Shown in pieces: positions 23,130-32,616 of a stretch of DNA of 64,000 nucleotides. Source of the stretch: Paraphoma chrysanthemicola (Eukaryota; Ascomycota; Dothideomycetes; Pleosporales; Phaeosphaeriaceae). The stretch lies in NCBI GenBank assembly GCA_020744225.1, contig JAGMWG010000006.1:1302001-1366000 (forward strand). Direction: 5' to 3'. How positions within the stretch are numbered: position 1 is the first letter of the stretch; each line of letters begins with the position of its first letter. The position numbers and the translations under genes were made by a program. The notes under the pieces are model-generated. The model had not been told where the DNA came from. It was given only the letters and a program-made list of their open reading frames with translations, and did not search any database.

Positions 23130-23742
23130 CTATTTCCCGTCACCCCCGCCAGCGACCAGCTGGACGACTAGGAATAATGCAATAGCCCACCAGTATCTGC
23201 GGATGCGTCAGTTTTTGAGCATTGTCGTCGAACGGAGTGGATGAAACGTACTTCTGCAGAAAGCTCTTCTCCGGCTCCTTCGAGTCAATCTTGCCCTCGG
23301 CATTGAGCACGATCGGCTTATTCAAGACGGGCTTGGGCCCTGGACTCCTCTTGACAATCTCCACCTCCACCGCGTCGCCGCTTCCCTTAGCACTAGTTCC
23401 AAATCCGACATGGTATGGCTCGCCCTTCTCATCGACGTGTATCACGAACTTCTTGTGATACTGTTCCTCGAAACTCGCTGCGGATGTGACAATGCCGCGC
23501 CATGAGCCTTTTTTGGGGTCTGATAGTCCTATGCGAAGAAGGTGGTTCGACGAATATGAGCCTGTCGGAGGCGTGTAAGAGGCTAGCGTGCCCACAGCTT
23601 GGTCTGCATCGTACTCGATTTGCGCCAGTGGTATGGGTGATGGAATTATGGCGCTCTTATCAGAGTGGGGAACGGAGGAGACGTAGACTGTCACGGAGGA
23701 GGCAAGTGCTACTGGGAGCAAGAGGAGTTTTGCAAGCAGCAT
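23130..23742 (-). CDS. ER membrane complex subunit 10 (EMC10-like)
   Basis: The ER membrane complex inserts tail-anchored and multi-pass proteins; subunit 10 is a lumenal-domain subunit with one membrane anchor in many fungi. Exons 23742-23252 and 23196-23130 give 185 aa. Residues 1-15 (MLLAKLLLLPVALAS) form a clear signal peptide. The body is beta-rich with LLRIGLSDPKKGSWRG and FVIHVDEKGEPYHVGFG, typical of EMC10. The short last exon supplies the C-terminal anchor WWAIALFLVVQLVAGGG. The intron (23251-23197) has GTACGT and CGCAG ends; without it the protein would lose its anchor. Head-to-head with the FGGY kinase gene. Identification rests on remembered family features. Confidence 0.8.
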
Positions 23743-24361
23743 CTTGATTGTGGATTGTGATGTGGAGTTGATGGGTGCGCGTGGCTCGCGTTGCTGGCTG
23801 GATGACGGGCGATAGCTTTGGCACGCCGGAGAATGGTTTCGCCGAAACCGAAACCTCCCCCAAATCCTGGAGAACCATTAATGTCGCTTTCCTCCCCCAC
23901 CACCCACGTCCTCCACGCCCCAGACCGAATCCTCGTGCATCTACTCATGTGTCCTATCGCCGGCTTCGCTTTTCAGTAGCACTAATAGCCGACCCGAGCA
24001 CCAAGAGTTGATTTTGCTTCGGGTGGCGTTCTCGACGGCCAACAACATCCGGCATGCCAAAATAAGTGGATCCGAGGACTCACGATCCCCACAAATCCCC
24101 GGTCGCTTGTGGAAGGCCGTCAGTCAATCATGGTCTCTAAAGCGAGCGAGTCCGGTGTAGTCGCTGGAAATGCAGGGTCACTAAGCAATTTGCCCCGCCC
24201 CCACCACGGTGCTGGAGCGCTGATAGCTGCCATGAGCTCATCGCGCGTTCCGAGCTGTGCTGTAGCTCAACATTATTTTTGTCCCAGAGAATCAATCAAT
24301 ACAATTCTCACCACTTTCTCCATTCCCTTCCCTTCGACTGCCTCACTATAAATCACTCATC
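23743..24361. promoter_or_regulatory. Divergent promoter region, EMC10 / FGGY kinase
   Basis: 619 bases between opposed start codons. A CTATAAAT box ends about 14 bases before the kinase ATG, too close for a classical TATA element with a long leader. C/T-rich stretches at about 24270-24345 resemble fungal promoter pyrimidine tracts. Confidence 0.4.
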
Positions 24362-26300
24362 ATGGCAGTTCCTTTCAGACAAGCCGCACGGCAGCAATCC
24401 CGACAAATGTCTACAGATCCTCGCAACGAGCTTCATCCCCATGTCGACCACTACATCGGTATCGATGTTGGTACTGGCAGTGCCAGAGCCTGTATCATGA
24501 ACGATCAGGGTGACATTGTCGGACTGGCTTCAGAGAACATTGGTCTCTGGCAACCACAAACTGGCTACTATGTAATTCGCTAATGCTGCAACTTCGACTT
24601 TGTCTGACTTTATCAGGAACAAAGCACATCAGACATCTGGCGTTGCATCTGCTCCTCGGTCCGCCGTGCCATGGATCAGCACAACATCGACCGCGACTCT
24701 ATCCGAGGCATTGGGTTTGATGCGACTTGTTCCCTTGCTGTCTTCCGCGAAGACACGGACGAACCTGTTGCCGTCACTGGGCCCAACTTTGACAACAAGG
24801 ATGGTAATGACCGCAACGTCATCTTGTGGCTCGACCATCGTCCCGTCGAAGAGACAAACAAGATAAACGCAACCAAGCACAATTTGCTTCGCTATGTGGG
24901 CGGCAAGATGTCCATTGAGATGGAAATTCCAAAGGTCCTGTGGCTGAAGAACAACATGCCGAAGGAGCTGTTCGACCAGTGCAAATTCTATGACTTGACA
25001 GATGCCCTGACACACATCGCTACGGGCAGCGAGACGCGAAGTTTCTGTAGTGTAGTCTGCAAGCAAGGCTTCGTTCCCGTCGGCGTTGACGGGAGTGTCA
25101 AAGGATGGCAAGAGGATTTCCTCACCGAGATTGGCCTTGAAGACCTGGTACAAGACAACTTCAAGCGCATGGGAGGTGTTGACAAAGTGGTTTGTCCTTC
25201 ACTTTGCAATGGCTATCACGCAGCTGACACTTGGACAGAACGGACGCTATCTCACTGCGGGTGAACTCGTTGGGACCCTGAGCGAGAAGGCGGCGACAGA
25301 CATGGGCCTACAGCCTGGAATTGCGGTCGGCAGTGGTGTCATCGATGCATACGCTGGATGGATTGGTACAGTAGGTGCCAAGGTCAAGCTCAACGAGGAC
25401 ACGCTCGACATGGAAGTCCCAAAGAACGACGTTTCGCAGGCTTTCACACGTCTTGCTGCAGTTGCGGGAACGTCGACCTGCCACCTTGCCATGTCTCGCG
25501 ATCCAGTGTTCGTGGACGGTGTCTGGGGTCCTTACCGAGATGTCCTACTACCCGGCTACTGGATGGCAGAGGGTGGCCAAAGTGCCACAGGAGAGCTGCT
25601 CAAGCATGTCATCGAGACACATCCTGCTTTCCAAGAAGCGACATCGGTTGCGGAGACATACAACACGAACATCTACGACTATCTCAACGAACACCTCCGC
25701 GAAATGGCCGAGAAAGACAACGCGCCACACATCGCATGGCTTGGGCGACACTTCTTCCTCTACGGTGACCTTTTTGGCAACCGTTCACCCATCGCAGACC
25801 CAAACATGAAGGGCTCGGTCATTGGTCTCAGCTCCGACAAGAGTCTTGATGGCCTCGCTCTATACTACTACGGTACCCTGGAGTTCATTGCCTTGCAGAC
25901 ACATCAAATCGTTTCAGCCATGAACAAGTCCGGGCATGTCATCTCCTCGATTTTCATGTCAGGTTCGCAATGCCAGAATGCCCTGCTCATGCAACTCATG
26001 GCTACCGCGTGTGATATGCCGGTTCTTATCCCACGCTACGTGCATGCGGCTGTCGTACACGGTGCAGCGATGCTCGGTGCGAAGGCCGCAAGTACCGACA
26101 AGGACGGCAACAGTGAGCCCTTGTGGGACATCATGGACAAATACAGCAAGCCCGGCAAGACGGTGAAGCCACTCGCCGACAAGAAGCTGAAGGGCCTCTT
26201 GGACGCAAAATACAAGGTGTTCTTGGAGCAGTGTGAGGGACAACAAAGGTACAGGAAAGAGGTGGATGCTGCAATTGAGGGTTGGACAGCGAGCTCATAG
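24362..26300 (+). CDS. FGGY-family carbohydrate kinase (D-ribulokinase-like)
   Basis: Phosphorylates a sugar or polyol with ATP; the closest remembered group is the eukaryotic FGGY/YDR109C D-ribulokinase set. Exons 24362-24571, 24617-25189 and 25239-26300 give 614 aa. The N-terminal actin-like fold starts at about residue 33 with the phosphate-binding strand YIGIDVGTGSARACIMNDQG. Then come IGFDATCSLAVF, NVILWLDHRPVEE and the second-domain motifs GSGVIDAYAGWIG, AGTSTCHLAMS, EGGQSATGELLKHVIE and the late signature ISSIFMSGSQCQNALLMQLM. Both introns are short (45 and 49 bases) and in phase 0. The first 30 residues (VPFRQAARQQSRQ) are basic and might target mitochondria weakly. Substrate is inferred from the family. 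Confidence 0.9.
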
Positions 26301-26966
26301 AATACCCAACTTCAAATATGCGAAGTAAAGACGGCGCCGGGAATGCAATCCATCGTTTTCACTCACTTCAGTGTTGGACGGATTGGCTAAATCGTTACCT
26401 ACGTGAGGTGGTGCGATCACAAGTCTTGCATGCCAACTTGAAGACAGGGATACGGTGCACCACGGCGATGGTCGGTCCTAGAAAAGCTTCGATGCATGTT
26501 AACCACTCTGGCAACACTGCACAGGCTTCTCCATGCATGCGATCTGTGTGAAGTAGGTTGCGTCACACAATGGGTGACGGTGCAGAGACGTGTTCAGTGC
26601 TGAGCATTCCCAGCCGCATTTTCTCGCTAGCATTACCATGAACACGCAGAATCGCGGACGATCTCTTCACATGTGAACCAGGGAAGTTACGTAGAAGTTC
26701 TTCCTGAAGCTTCGCGCGACTTGTGCGGGGGTCTAGACACGCCACCTGCAGGGGTAGCCACATCGCACAGCCCCGCGTACGTCATGGCCCTACGTTTGTT
26801 GCACTTCGCCCCTCACAGCTAGCTAGATTAATCCACTGCCGCAGAAACAACGCACTACTATAAAGAACGTCACCTCATCTTCTGAACCAACCTACTACAT
26901 CTACCACTCTTGACATCTCCCAACTTTCTCAAACTTCGCAACTATACCAAACACGAAACCGTCATC
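26301..26966. other. Intergenic spacer and promoter of RRM-metallothionein gene
   Basis: 666 bases. A CTATAAAG box at about 26857 lies some 100 bases before the ATG, followed by a C/A/T-rich leader typical of highly expressed fungal genes. No other feature recognised. Confidence 0.45.
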
Positions 26967-27941
26967 ATGGCCGCCACTGTCAACGTCGAGAATATCTCCA
27001 CCAAGACCAGCGAGGATGAGATCAAGTCTTTCTTCAGCTTCTGCGGAAAGATCCAGTCCATCAGCGTGAAGCCATCTGGCAACGATGCCCAGTCGGCGTC
27101 GGTTACCTTCGAGAAGGCTGCCGCCGCGAAAACGGCTCTCCTCCTCGACAACACCCAGCTAGGCCCCAACCCCGTGCAGGTCAGCTCCGCCAAGTCCATC
27201 GACGAGATTGCCGGTGAGAAGGCTGCCTCCGCAGAGGAAGCCAAGGATGGCGACCACAACATCGACCAAGAATCGAAGCCACGCGCCCGCATCGTCGCAG
27301 AATACCTTGCCCACGGCTACGTCATCTCTGATAAAGCCATCGAGGCTGCCCTTGCCGCGGACAAGCAACACGGCTACAGCACCAAGTTCACACAAGTCCT
27401 ACAGAACCTCGACTCGAAGACACAAGCTACTCAAAAGGCCCAGACCGTCGACAACAAGTTGGGTCTCACCCAGAAGGCATATGCCGGCTGGAACACCTTG
27501 AACAGCTACTTCGACAAGGCTGTCAACACCCCCACTGGTCAGAAGCTCCGTGCCTTCTATGATCAGGGCAACAAGACGGTCTTGGACGTGCACAACGAGG
27601 CTCGCCATCTTGCCGACCTTAAGAAGAAGGAGCAGGGCAAGGATACTACTGGCGTGCACCACCTTCCCGAGCCTGATTCGGACAAGACAACCTGCAACTG
27701 CCAGGCCGACTCCGGCAACTGTGGCTGTTCCGAGAAGGAGTGCGTCTGCTCTGGCTGTGGCAAGAACGATCTGCCCAGCGCTGAGCAGATGAACGTACAC
27801 ACCCTCCCGCCACCAAACCAGCAGCTCACTCAGTGTGATTGTGCTGCTGAGGCTGGCAAGTGCCCCTGCCCAGAGGGCAAGTGTGCTTGCAAGGGCTGTG
27901 CTAAGGCCAAGGACGCTGGCAATGACAAGATTGCTGTCTAG
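26967..27941 (+). CDS. Vip1-like RRM protein with two metallothionein-like modules
   Basis: Single exon, 324 aa; start chosen as the only ATG before the RRM. Residues 2-80 are one RNA recognition motif (VNVENISTKTSEDEIKSFFS, ISVKPS, SASVTFEKAAAAKTALLL), as in the fission yeast Vip1-type proteins. Residues about 110-240 are helical (ARIVAEYLAHGYVISDKAIE, GWNTLNSYFDKAVN), conserved in fungal Vip1-like proteins. The C-terminal 84 residues hold two Cys modules, residues 243-264 and 290-311, each with seven Cys in the identical spacing C-x-C-x6-C-x-C-x4-C-x-C-x2-C. That matches the seven-Cys plan of fungal copper metallothioneins with slightly longer linkers. Metal binding is inferred. Codon use is strongly biased to C-ending codons, suggesting high expression. 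Confidence 0.92.
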   Translation: MAATVNVENISTKTSEDEIKSFFSFCGKIQSISVKPSGNDAQSASVTFEKAAAAKTALLLDNTQLGPNPVQVSSAKSIDEIAGEKAASAEEAKDGDHNIDQESKPRARIVAEYLAHGYVISDKAIEAALAADKQHGYSTKFTQVLQNLDSKTQATQKAQTVDNKLGLTQKAYAGWNTLNSYFDKAVNTPTGQKLRAFYDQGNKTVLDVHNEARHLADLKKKEQGKDTTGVHHLPEPDSDKTTCNCQADSGNCGCSEKECVCSGCGKNDLPSAEQMNVHTLPPPNQQLTQCDCAAEAGKCPCPEGKCACKGCAKAKDAGNDKIAV

Positions 27942-28352
27942 GCTATCTAAGTGTGGGCTACTGACAGATGGGTGTTGCTGGACGACGCGAAGATTATGAT
28001 GAGCAGATGATTCCCCCTTTCCTTTGTTAGTCTGTACAAGTATCGGTCACGAGTGACGAAAAGTCGGAAATAGGTGTATACTAGCCCCAATCAAATTTGG
28101 TCGCCATATTGTAATATGTTCCGAACGTACTGTGAGGCTATGTGACTACGGTAAGGATTCCGGATTTTTTCAAGATGCCAGATGCAAGTGGTTCACGCAA
28201 GACAATCTGAGACAGTCGTCATATTATCGTCTTTACCGAACTCCTGGCTTATGAAGCTCATTTGAATAGTGAACATTCCTTCATAACGTCGCTCGTCATC
28301 GAATGGGTATTGTACATGGAAAGCAGTGGTTTGCAGCTCATCTTCTAAGGCT
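27942..28352. other. Convergent intergenic spacer
   Basis: About 410 bases between the tails of two RRM-protein genes; AT-rich toward the middle and expected to hold both 3' UTRs. Nothing else seen. Confidence 0.4.
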
Positions 28353-29269
28353 CTAGTAGCGCTTACGCGGTCCCCGCGGTGGTTCGCGGCGTCCGCCCTC
28401 GCTGAAGCCAAACCGGCCATCCTGGAAGCTGCCTGACCGTGCAGCGCCAGCATTTGTGTCTACGTCCATATCATCGCCGATTGATTGCGTAAGGCGAGCG
28501 GGCGGTGGTCGCGAATGTAGGCTCGCGTTGTTGCTCGCAGGTGTCTCTTTAAGGTATACGTAGAGCACCCTTCCATCAGCCTGGAGTGAGATTAGTGTCG
28601 ATCGAAATACTTTCTGGTGCGATTACATACCTTTTGATTGTTGAATGTTGCAATTACATTGTCCGCACCCTCCCTCGTTACGCATTGCAGCTCCACCATG
28701 ACGGTGGGCGCGGCCGTGAGCAGTCTGCATCCGAGTGTCTCTCCAGCATGAGGTGCCATGACGGCCTCGATGTCTGCGGCAGTGGTGCCTGGCGCAAAAT
28801 TGCTTGCAATGACTGTGAATGGCCCGCCCGTTGCGACACCTCTGATGTTGAAGCCTGGCGCGTCATCCTTGCGTGCAACTGGGTTTGGGTTGCGATTCAG
28901 CACCGAAGCAAATTTATCGTATGTCCGACTGTTGCGCTCGAGCTGGGATGTGGATGCAGTGCGTGTTGGCGCTCCTCGCGCTCGTGCGGCCGGTCCATTA
29001 GGATTGTTCAGCTTGTGCAGGTCGTGTTGCCATTTGCCTTCGATGCTTCCTGCTGGTTTCGCTGATGAGGATCGCTTTTGTACGCCGGCGCCACCGCTTA
29101 TGCGACTCAGCAGGGTTGGCTTCTCTGATGTTTGGCGCGCCTTTGCGACTGCGCCGGCACCCGACGCATTGCCTTTGCGCCCGCGTCCCAGGAATTCCTG
29201 TGCTAGAGCCTCATTCTTCTTCTTATCTCGCTGATCCTTGACAAAACTGGCGAATGAGGCTTGTGTCAT
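28353..29269 (-). CDS. RRM-domain RNA-binding protein
   Basis: Exons 29269-28631 and 28580-28353 give 288 aa. The N terminus (TQASFASFVKDQRDKKKNEA, LAQEFLGRGRKG) is highly charged and then disordered. One RRM spans residues about 145-225, from FTVIASNFAPGTTAADIEAV through VMVELQCVTREGADNVIATF to GRVLYVYLKE, and is split by the intron (28630-28581, GTATGT..CCAG). The C-terminal tail is Arg/Gly-rich (GRREPPRGPRKRY), typical of RNA-binding or mRNA-export proteins. The frame extends upstream to 29413, but the ATG at 29269 starts the charged, conserved-looking N terminus and the upstream part is His/Ser/Cys-rich, so I chose the inner start. Specific role unknown. Confidence 0.85.
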
Positions 29270-30657
29270 GGCTGGCAGTAGCGAGATGCAGTGCGTGTGC
29301 AAAGGTGTTGGTCTATGAATGCAACTGTGAAGGGAGAGCGCGTAGGGCGAGGCGCAGGATCTCGAAAGCTGTCGCGCGCCGGGTCCTCTTGCTAGCTCCT
29401 GCGCACGGGCCACTTATACCGGTGAAACGAATTGCCGCTGGCGCGCGAAAAGTTGCAACAAAACCGCGAGCTGCGAGCTTGTCCTTTACACCACAACACA
29501 GTTTCGGTAAGTCACATCCACGTTCCCTTCCACCTTCTACATGATGAACACAAGTGTCGCCCCTATCATAATCTATATGTTGATCGACCACCCAAGCCAA
29601 ACGGGATTACTGATTACCTTCAATACCCACTCCTCGAAAGCCAATTCTTTCGCGACTTCTTGCTAACTGCTCGAAGTCTTAGATCAATTCGATGCGTTCG
29701 TTCGCATATCGGAAATGACATGCGACCGTATTCCTCGATGCATTAGCCCTTGAGGCTATCCGATAGCTCAGCATGCACTGCCTGTCCCGATCCTGCGTAC
29801 TAGCAGAAGAGTTCTTTCATCAATAATGAATTAGACAAGATCGGAGGCACTGGCAGCTGAGCTACACTCTATGATGTAGGTCCATCTCAGCATCTCACCC
29901 CCGGCACTGCAATGATGAGCAACCTTAGTACTATCAAATACCGACCTACCAGTGGGGAACAAAACAAGTTCGATTACCTGATCGCCATCTATCCCCATCA
30001 TCTGCACATCATCACCTGTCGATGCTCGTTGCTGACTGTTGCTCAGATGCTTGCAGATTAATTCGTCCGTGTGAACGCGTTAACAGCACGATGATACGGT
30101 ACGCTCGATTAGCTTTTCTTACAACCTGCGATGATGATACACTTATACTCCATGCTAACTCCGGAAGGGGTTCGCCCCAATGCTGGAACAACTATATGCT
30201 TTTCATCTTTCTTCTGATCCGCCTTTATTCTGAATATTCTCAAGCATACCACAAATCGTGCTAGGCTGACAATAACAAAGCAGCTGACCGAACTTCGACT
30301 TCCGAGATCGACATGACCAACAGCCACGATTGCAAGTTGCGTAGATAGGCCAACGAAAGGTAACAAGGCGAACTAGTTGCATTTTAAAGCCCAACTAGAG
30401 TATACAGTGGATGTCGACGGGACAGGAAGGCATACAAATTCCTGGATTTAGGACAACCAAGCAATGAATGCATATGTATATTCAGACAGAGGGTTAGCCT
30501 TGATAAATTCCTTGGTGTTCTATAGGATTCGATGCGCCAACGTTGTCTATGGGTATCTCTCCTGACTAAATCTATTCAAACTCCAAATTCATGTCTAAAG
30601 CATCGCTAACACAATTTGAATGCCTGTGGTAACTATTGCGTCCGCTCAAAACCAGAG
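29270..30657. other. Intergenic region left of the GlcNAc cluster
   Basis: About 1.4 kb with no supported gene. ORFs are short and overlapping. 29750-30620 is moderately AT-rich. This forms the left border of the GlcNAc gene cluster. Confidence 0.5.
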
Positions 30658-31965
30658 TCATGCCCGATCGAATACCTTGACACCAAACTTCCACACCTCG
30701 TCCACAACCAATTTCTTCTCGCCACCAACGGCCTCCTGCAAATCTAGCACCACTAGATCCGCATCTGCGCCCTCTTTCAGTGTGCCCTTTACGTCCTGCA
30801 TGCCTAGCATTGTCGCCGGCGTCGCAGTAACAGCCTTTAGCGCCTCCGGCACGCTCGCACCAGTCCAGTTCATGAAGTTTGTCACACAGTCCACAAGCTG
30901 TATACTACTGCCCGCAATTTTCCCGTTTTCTTCAAGCGTCAACAGTGCGCCTTGCTTGATGATACGCGATCCGTTTGTCCAATCGTATGTTCCATCCGGC
31001 ATGCCCGCGAGGCGCATAGCGTCGGTAACAAGGATGAGTCCATCAGGATGGGCGTTCCACGCGATCTTGATCGAGGTCGGATGTAGGTGAATGCCGTCGG
31101 CAATGATACCAAAGTATGGTTTGCGGATCGAATGCGATGCCGTGCCGAGAGTGCCGAAGATACCTGGGTTGCGGTGGTGAAGGGGGCGCATGGCGTTGAA
31201 GAGGTGCGTGATCATGCTGGCACCGGCTCTTACGCCGGCTTTGGCTTCCTCGTATGAAGCCTCGGAGTGGCCGATTGAGACATGGATGTCATGGGACGTG
31301 AGTGCTTCGATGGACGATAGAGCACCAGGCAACTCGGGGGCAAGGGTGATGAGCTTGATTGGTGATGGCGTCTCGAGGTTGGCATGGCCATAGCAGTCTG
31401 CCAGGCTGGCAAGGCCGTTGACGGGGTCTTGGAGAACAGAGGCATTGTGGATCCCGTTCTTCGTTGGACTCAGGAATGGCCCTTCGCAATGCGCGCCGAG
31501 TGACTCGGAGCCGTAAGAGGCATCGCGAGCACTTCCAGAAGGGCCAAGGTAGGGCAACGCCTGCTGGTAAACTTCTGGCGGTTGGGAAGTCAAGGTTGGT
31601 AGATACGAGGTGACACCCGTCGCTACCAGACTTCTGTTGACCCGCAACACTCCCTTGCCGTAAGCTGCTGTGCCTTCCTCCGGAATAACGGAGAAGTCGA
31701 AGCCATAGGCACCGTTCAACTGGGTGTCTATGAGCCCTGGCGACAGAATGCGCCCACCCAGATCGACGATTTTCTCGGGGGCAGTCCGGTGCTCGTATAA
31801 TATCTCTTGCCCGTTGAGGATCTTGCCAGTCACGGAGCTTACCCACAGATCACCTTCAACCAAGCTATTGCCTTTTACCAGCAAGCAGTTGGTGAACTTG
31901 ATCACGCCCGAAGAGTCTTCGGAGTTGGCAGCCACCGTTCGATAGGCTGGCATCATCAACGGCAT
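30658..31965 (-). CDS. DAC1: N-acetylglucosamine-6-phosphate deacetylase
   Basis: Hydrolyses GlcNAc-6-phosphate to glucosamine-6-phosphate and acetate, the committed step of GlcNAc catabolism. Single exon, 435 aa, starting MPLMMPAYRTVAANSEDSSG; the frame is open further upstream but the extension (to 32106) does not resemble the family. Amidohydrolase-fold motifs appear in order: ILSPGLIDTQLNGAYGFDFS, the metal-site HCEGPFLSPTKNGIHN (residues about 160-175), SIGHSEASYEEAK with a metal-ligand His, ITHLFNAMRPLHHRNPG with another, and ILVTDAMRLAG with the catalytic Asp. Near the C terminus, PATMLGMQDVKGTLKEGADA closes the small beta domain. Length matches family members. Divergent from the GH3-GNAT gene, which supplies its likely upstream substrate. 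The symbol follows fungal GlcNAc-pathway usage. Confidence 0.96.
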   Translation of the reverse strand: MPLMMPAYRTVAANSEDSSGVIKFTNCLLVKGNSLVEGDLWVSSVTGKILNGQEILYEHRTAPEKIVDLGGRILSPGLIDTQLNGAYGFDFSVIPEEGTAAYGKGVLRVNRSLVATGVTSYLPTLTSQPPEVYQQALPYLGPSGSARDASYGSESLGAHCEGPFLSPTKNGIHNASVLQDPVNGLASLADCYGHANLETPSPIKLITLAPELPGALSSIEALTSHDIHVSIGHSEASYEEAKAGVRAGASMITHLFNAMRPLHHRNPGIFGTLGTASHSIRKPYFGIIADGIHLHPTSIKIAWNAHPDGLILVTDAMRLAGMPDGTYDWTNGSRIIKQGALLTLEENGKIAGSSIQLVDCVTNFMNWTGASVPEALKAVTATPATMLGMQDVKGTLKEGADADLVVLDLQEAVGGEKKLVVDEVWKFGVKVFDRA

Positions 31966-32616
31966 CGTGAGTATGCAGGTAGGCGAAAGTGAGGTGTGAC
32001 GAAGGTATGCAATGCAAGATAGTATTGACAGACAAGGACCAAAGTCACGATATGGCCGGAACCGGAAGGAAGTTTTGGGCGCACGCGGTTGAGACAAGCT
32101 CAACACCCTTCCAAAGGCGATGCCTTACCTCGCTCTTATCGAAATCTTCTTGCCTGCAATTTCGTCATAGAGAACACAGCCGTAACATTGCGCGACCCTC
32201 CAGTGCGGACAGAATTGCTGCTTGTGGTGTTACCAGTTGCCATTGCAATGCGCACGCCGCCCGACCGCACCAGATTACTGGCCATCCGAAAGGGCCGAGA
32301 TCTGGTTGCTGGGAGCGATGTGACACGACCATGAGTGTTACAAGCATATCGAGCCGTGAAAACCCTGGGGGTTCACCATGTCACTGAGGTGGTATCACGG
32401 TGGACGTCTTTGATTATGACAAGGTGGTGGGGCGTGGCGGCGCTGGCTGTGAAGCGCTATTGGCCTACTAGCGTGCACCCCCAGCTCCGATGCAACGGTA
32501 GCAGAACATCCGCCGTCTCCCCATCTTTCTTCCCACAAGCCTCCACAGGTCACGTTCAAGCCTCAGGATCTATCGCATGATCGCGTCCAGCTTCCGGCGC
32601 GTCTCGCATTGTCATC
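31966..32616. promoter_or_regulatory. Divergent promoter, deacetylase / GH3-GNAT
   Basis: 651 bases between the opposed start codons of two genes of the same pathway, so a shared, co-regulated promoter is likely. No binding site for the Ndt80-type regulator could be identified by eye with confidence. Confidence 0.5.

Noticed and set aside
31966..32106. Upstream start for the deacetylase at 32106
   Set aside because: The extra 47 residues do not match the family's N terminus; the ATG at 31965 lies just before conserved sequence.
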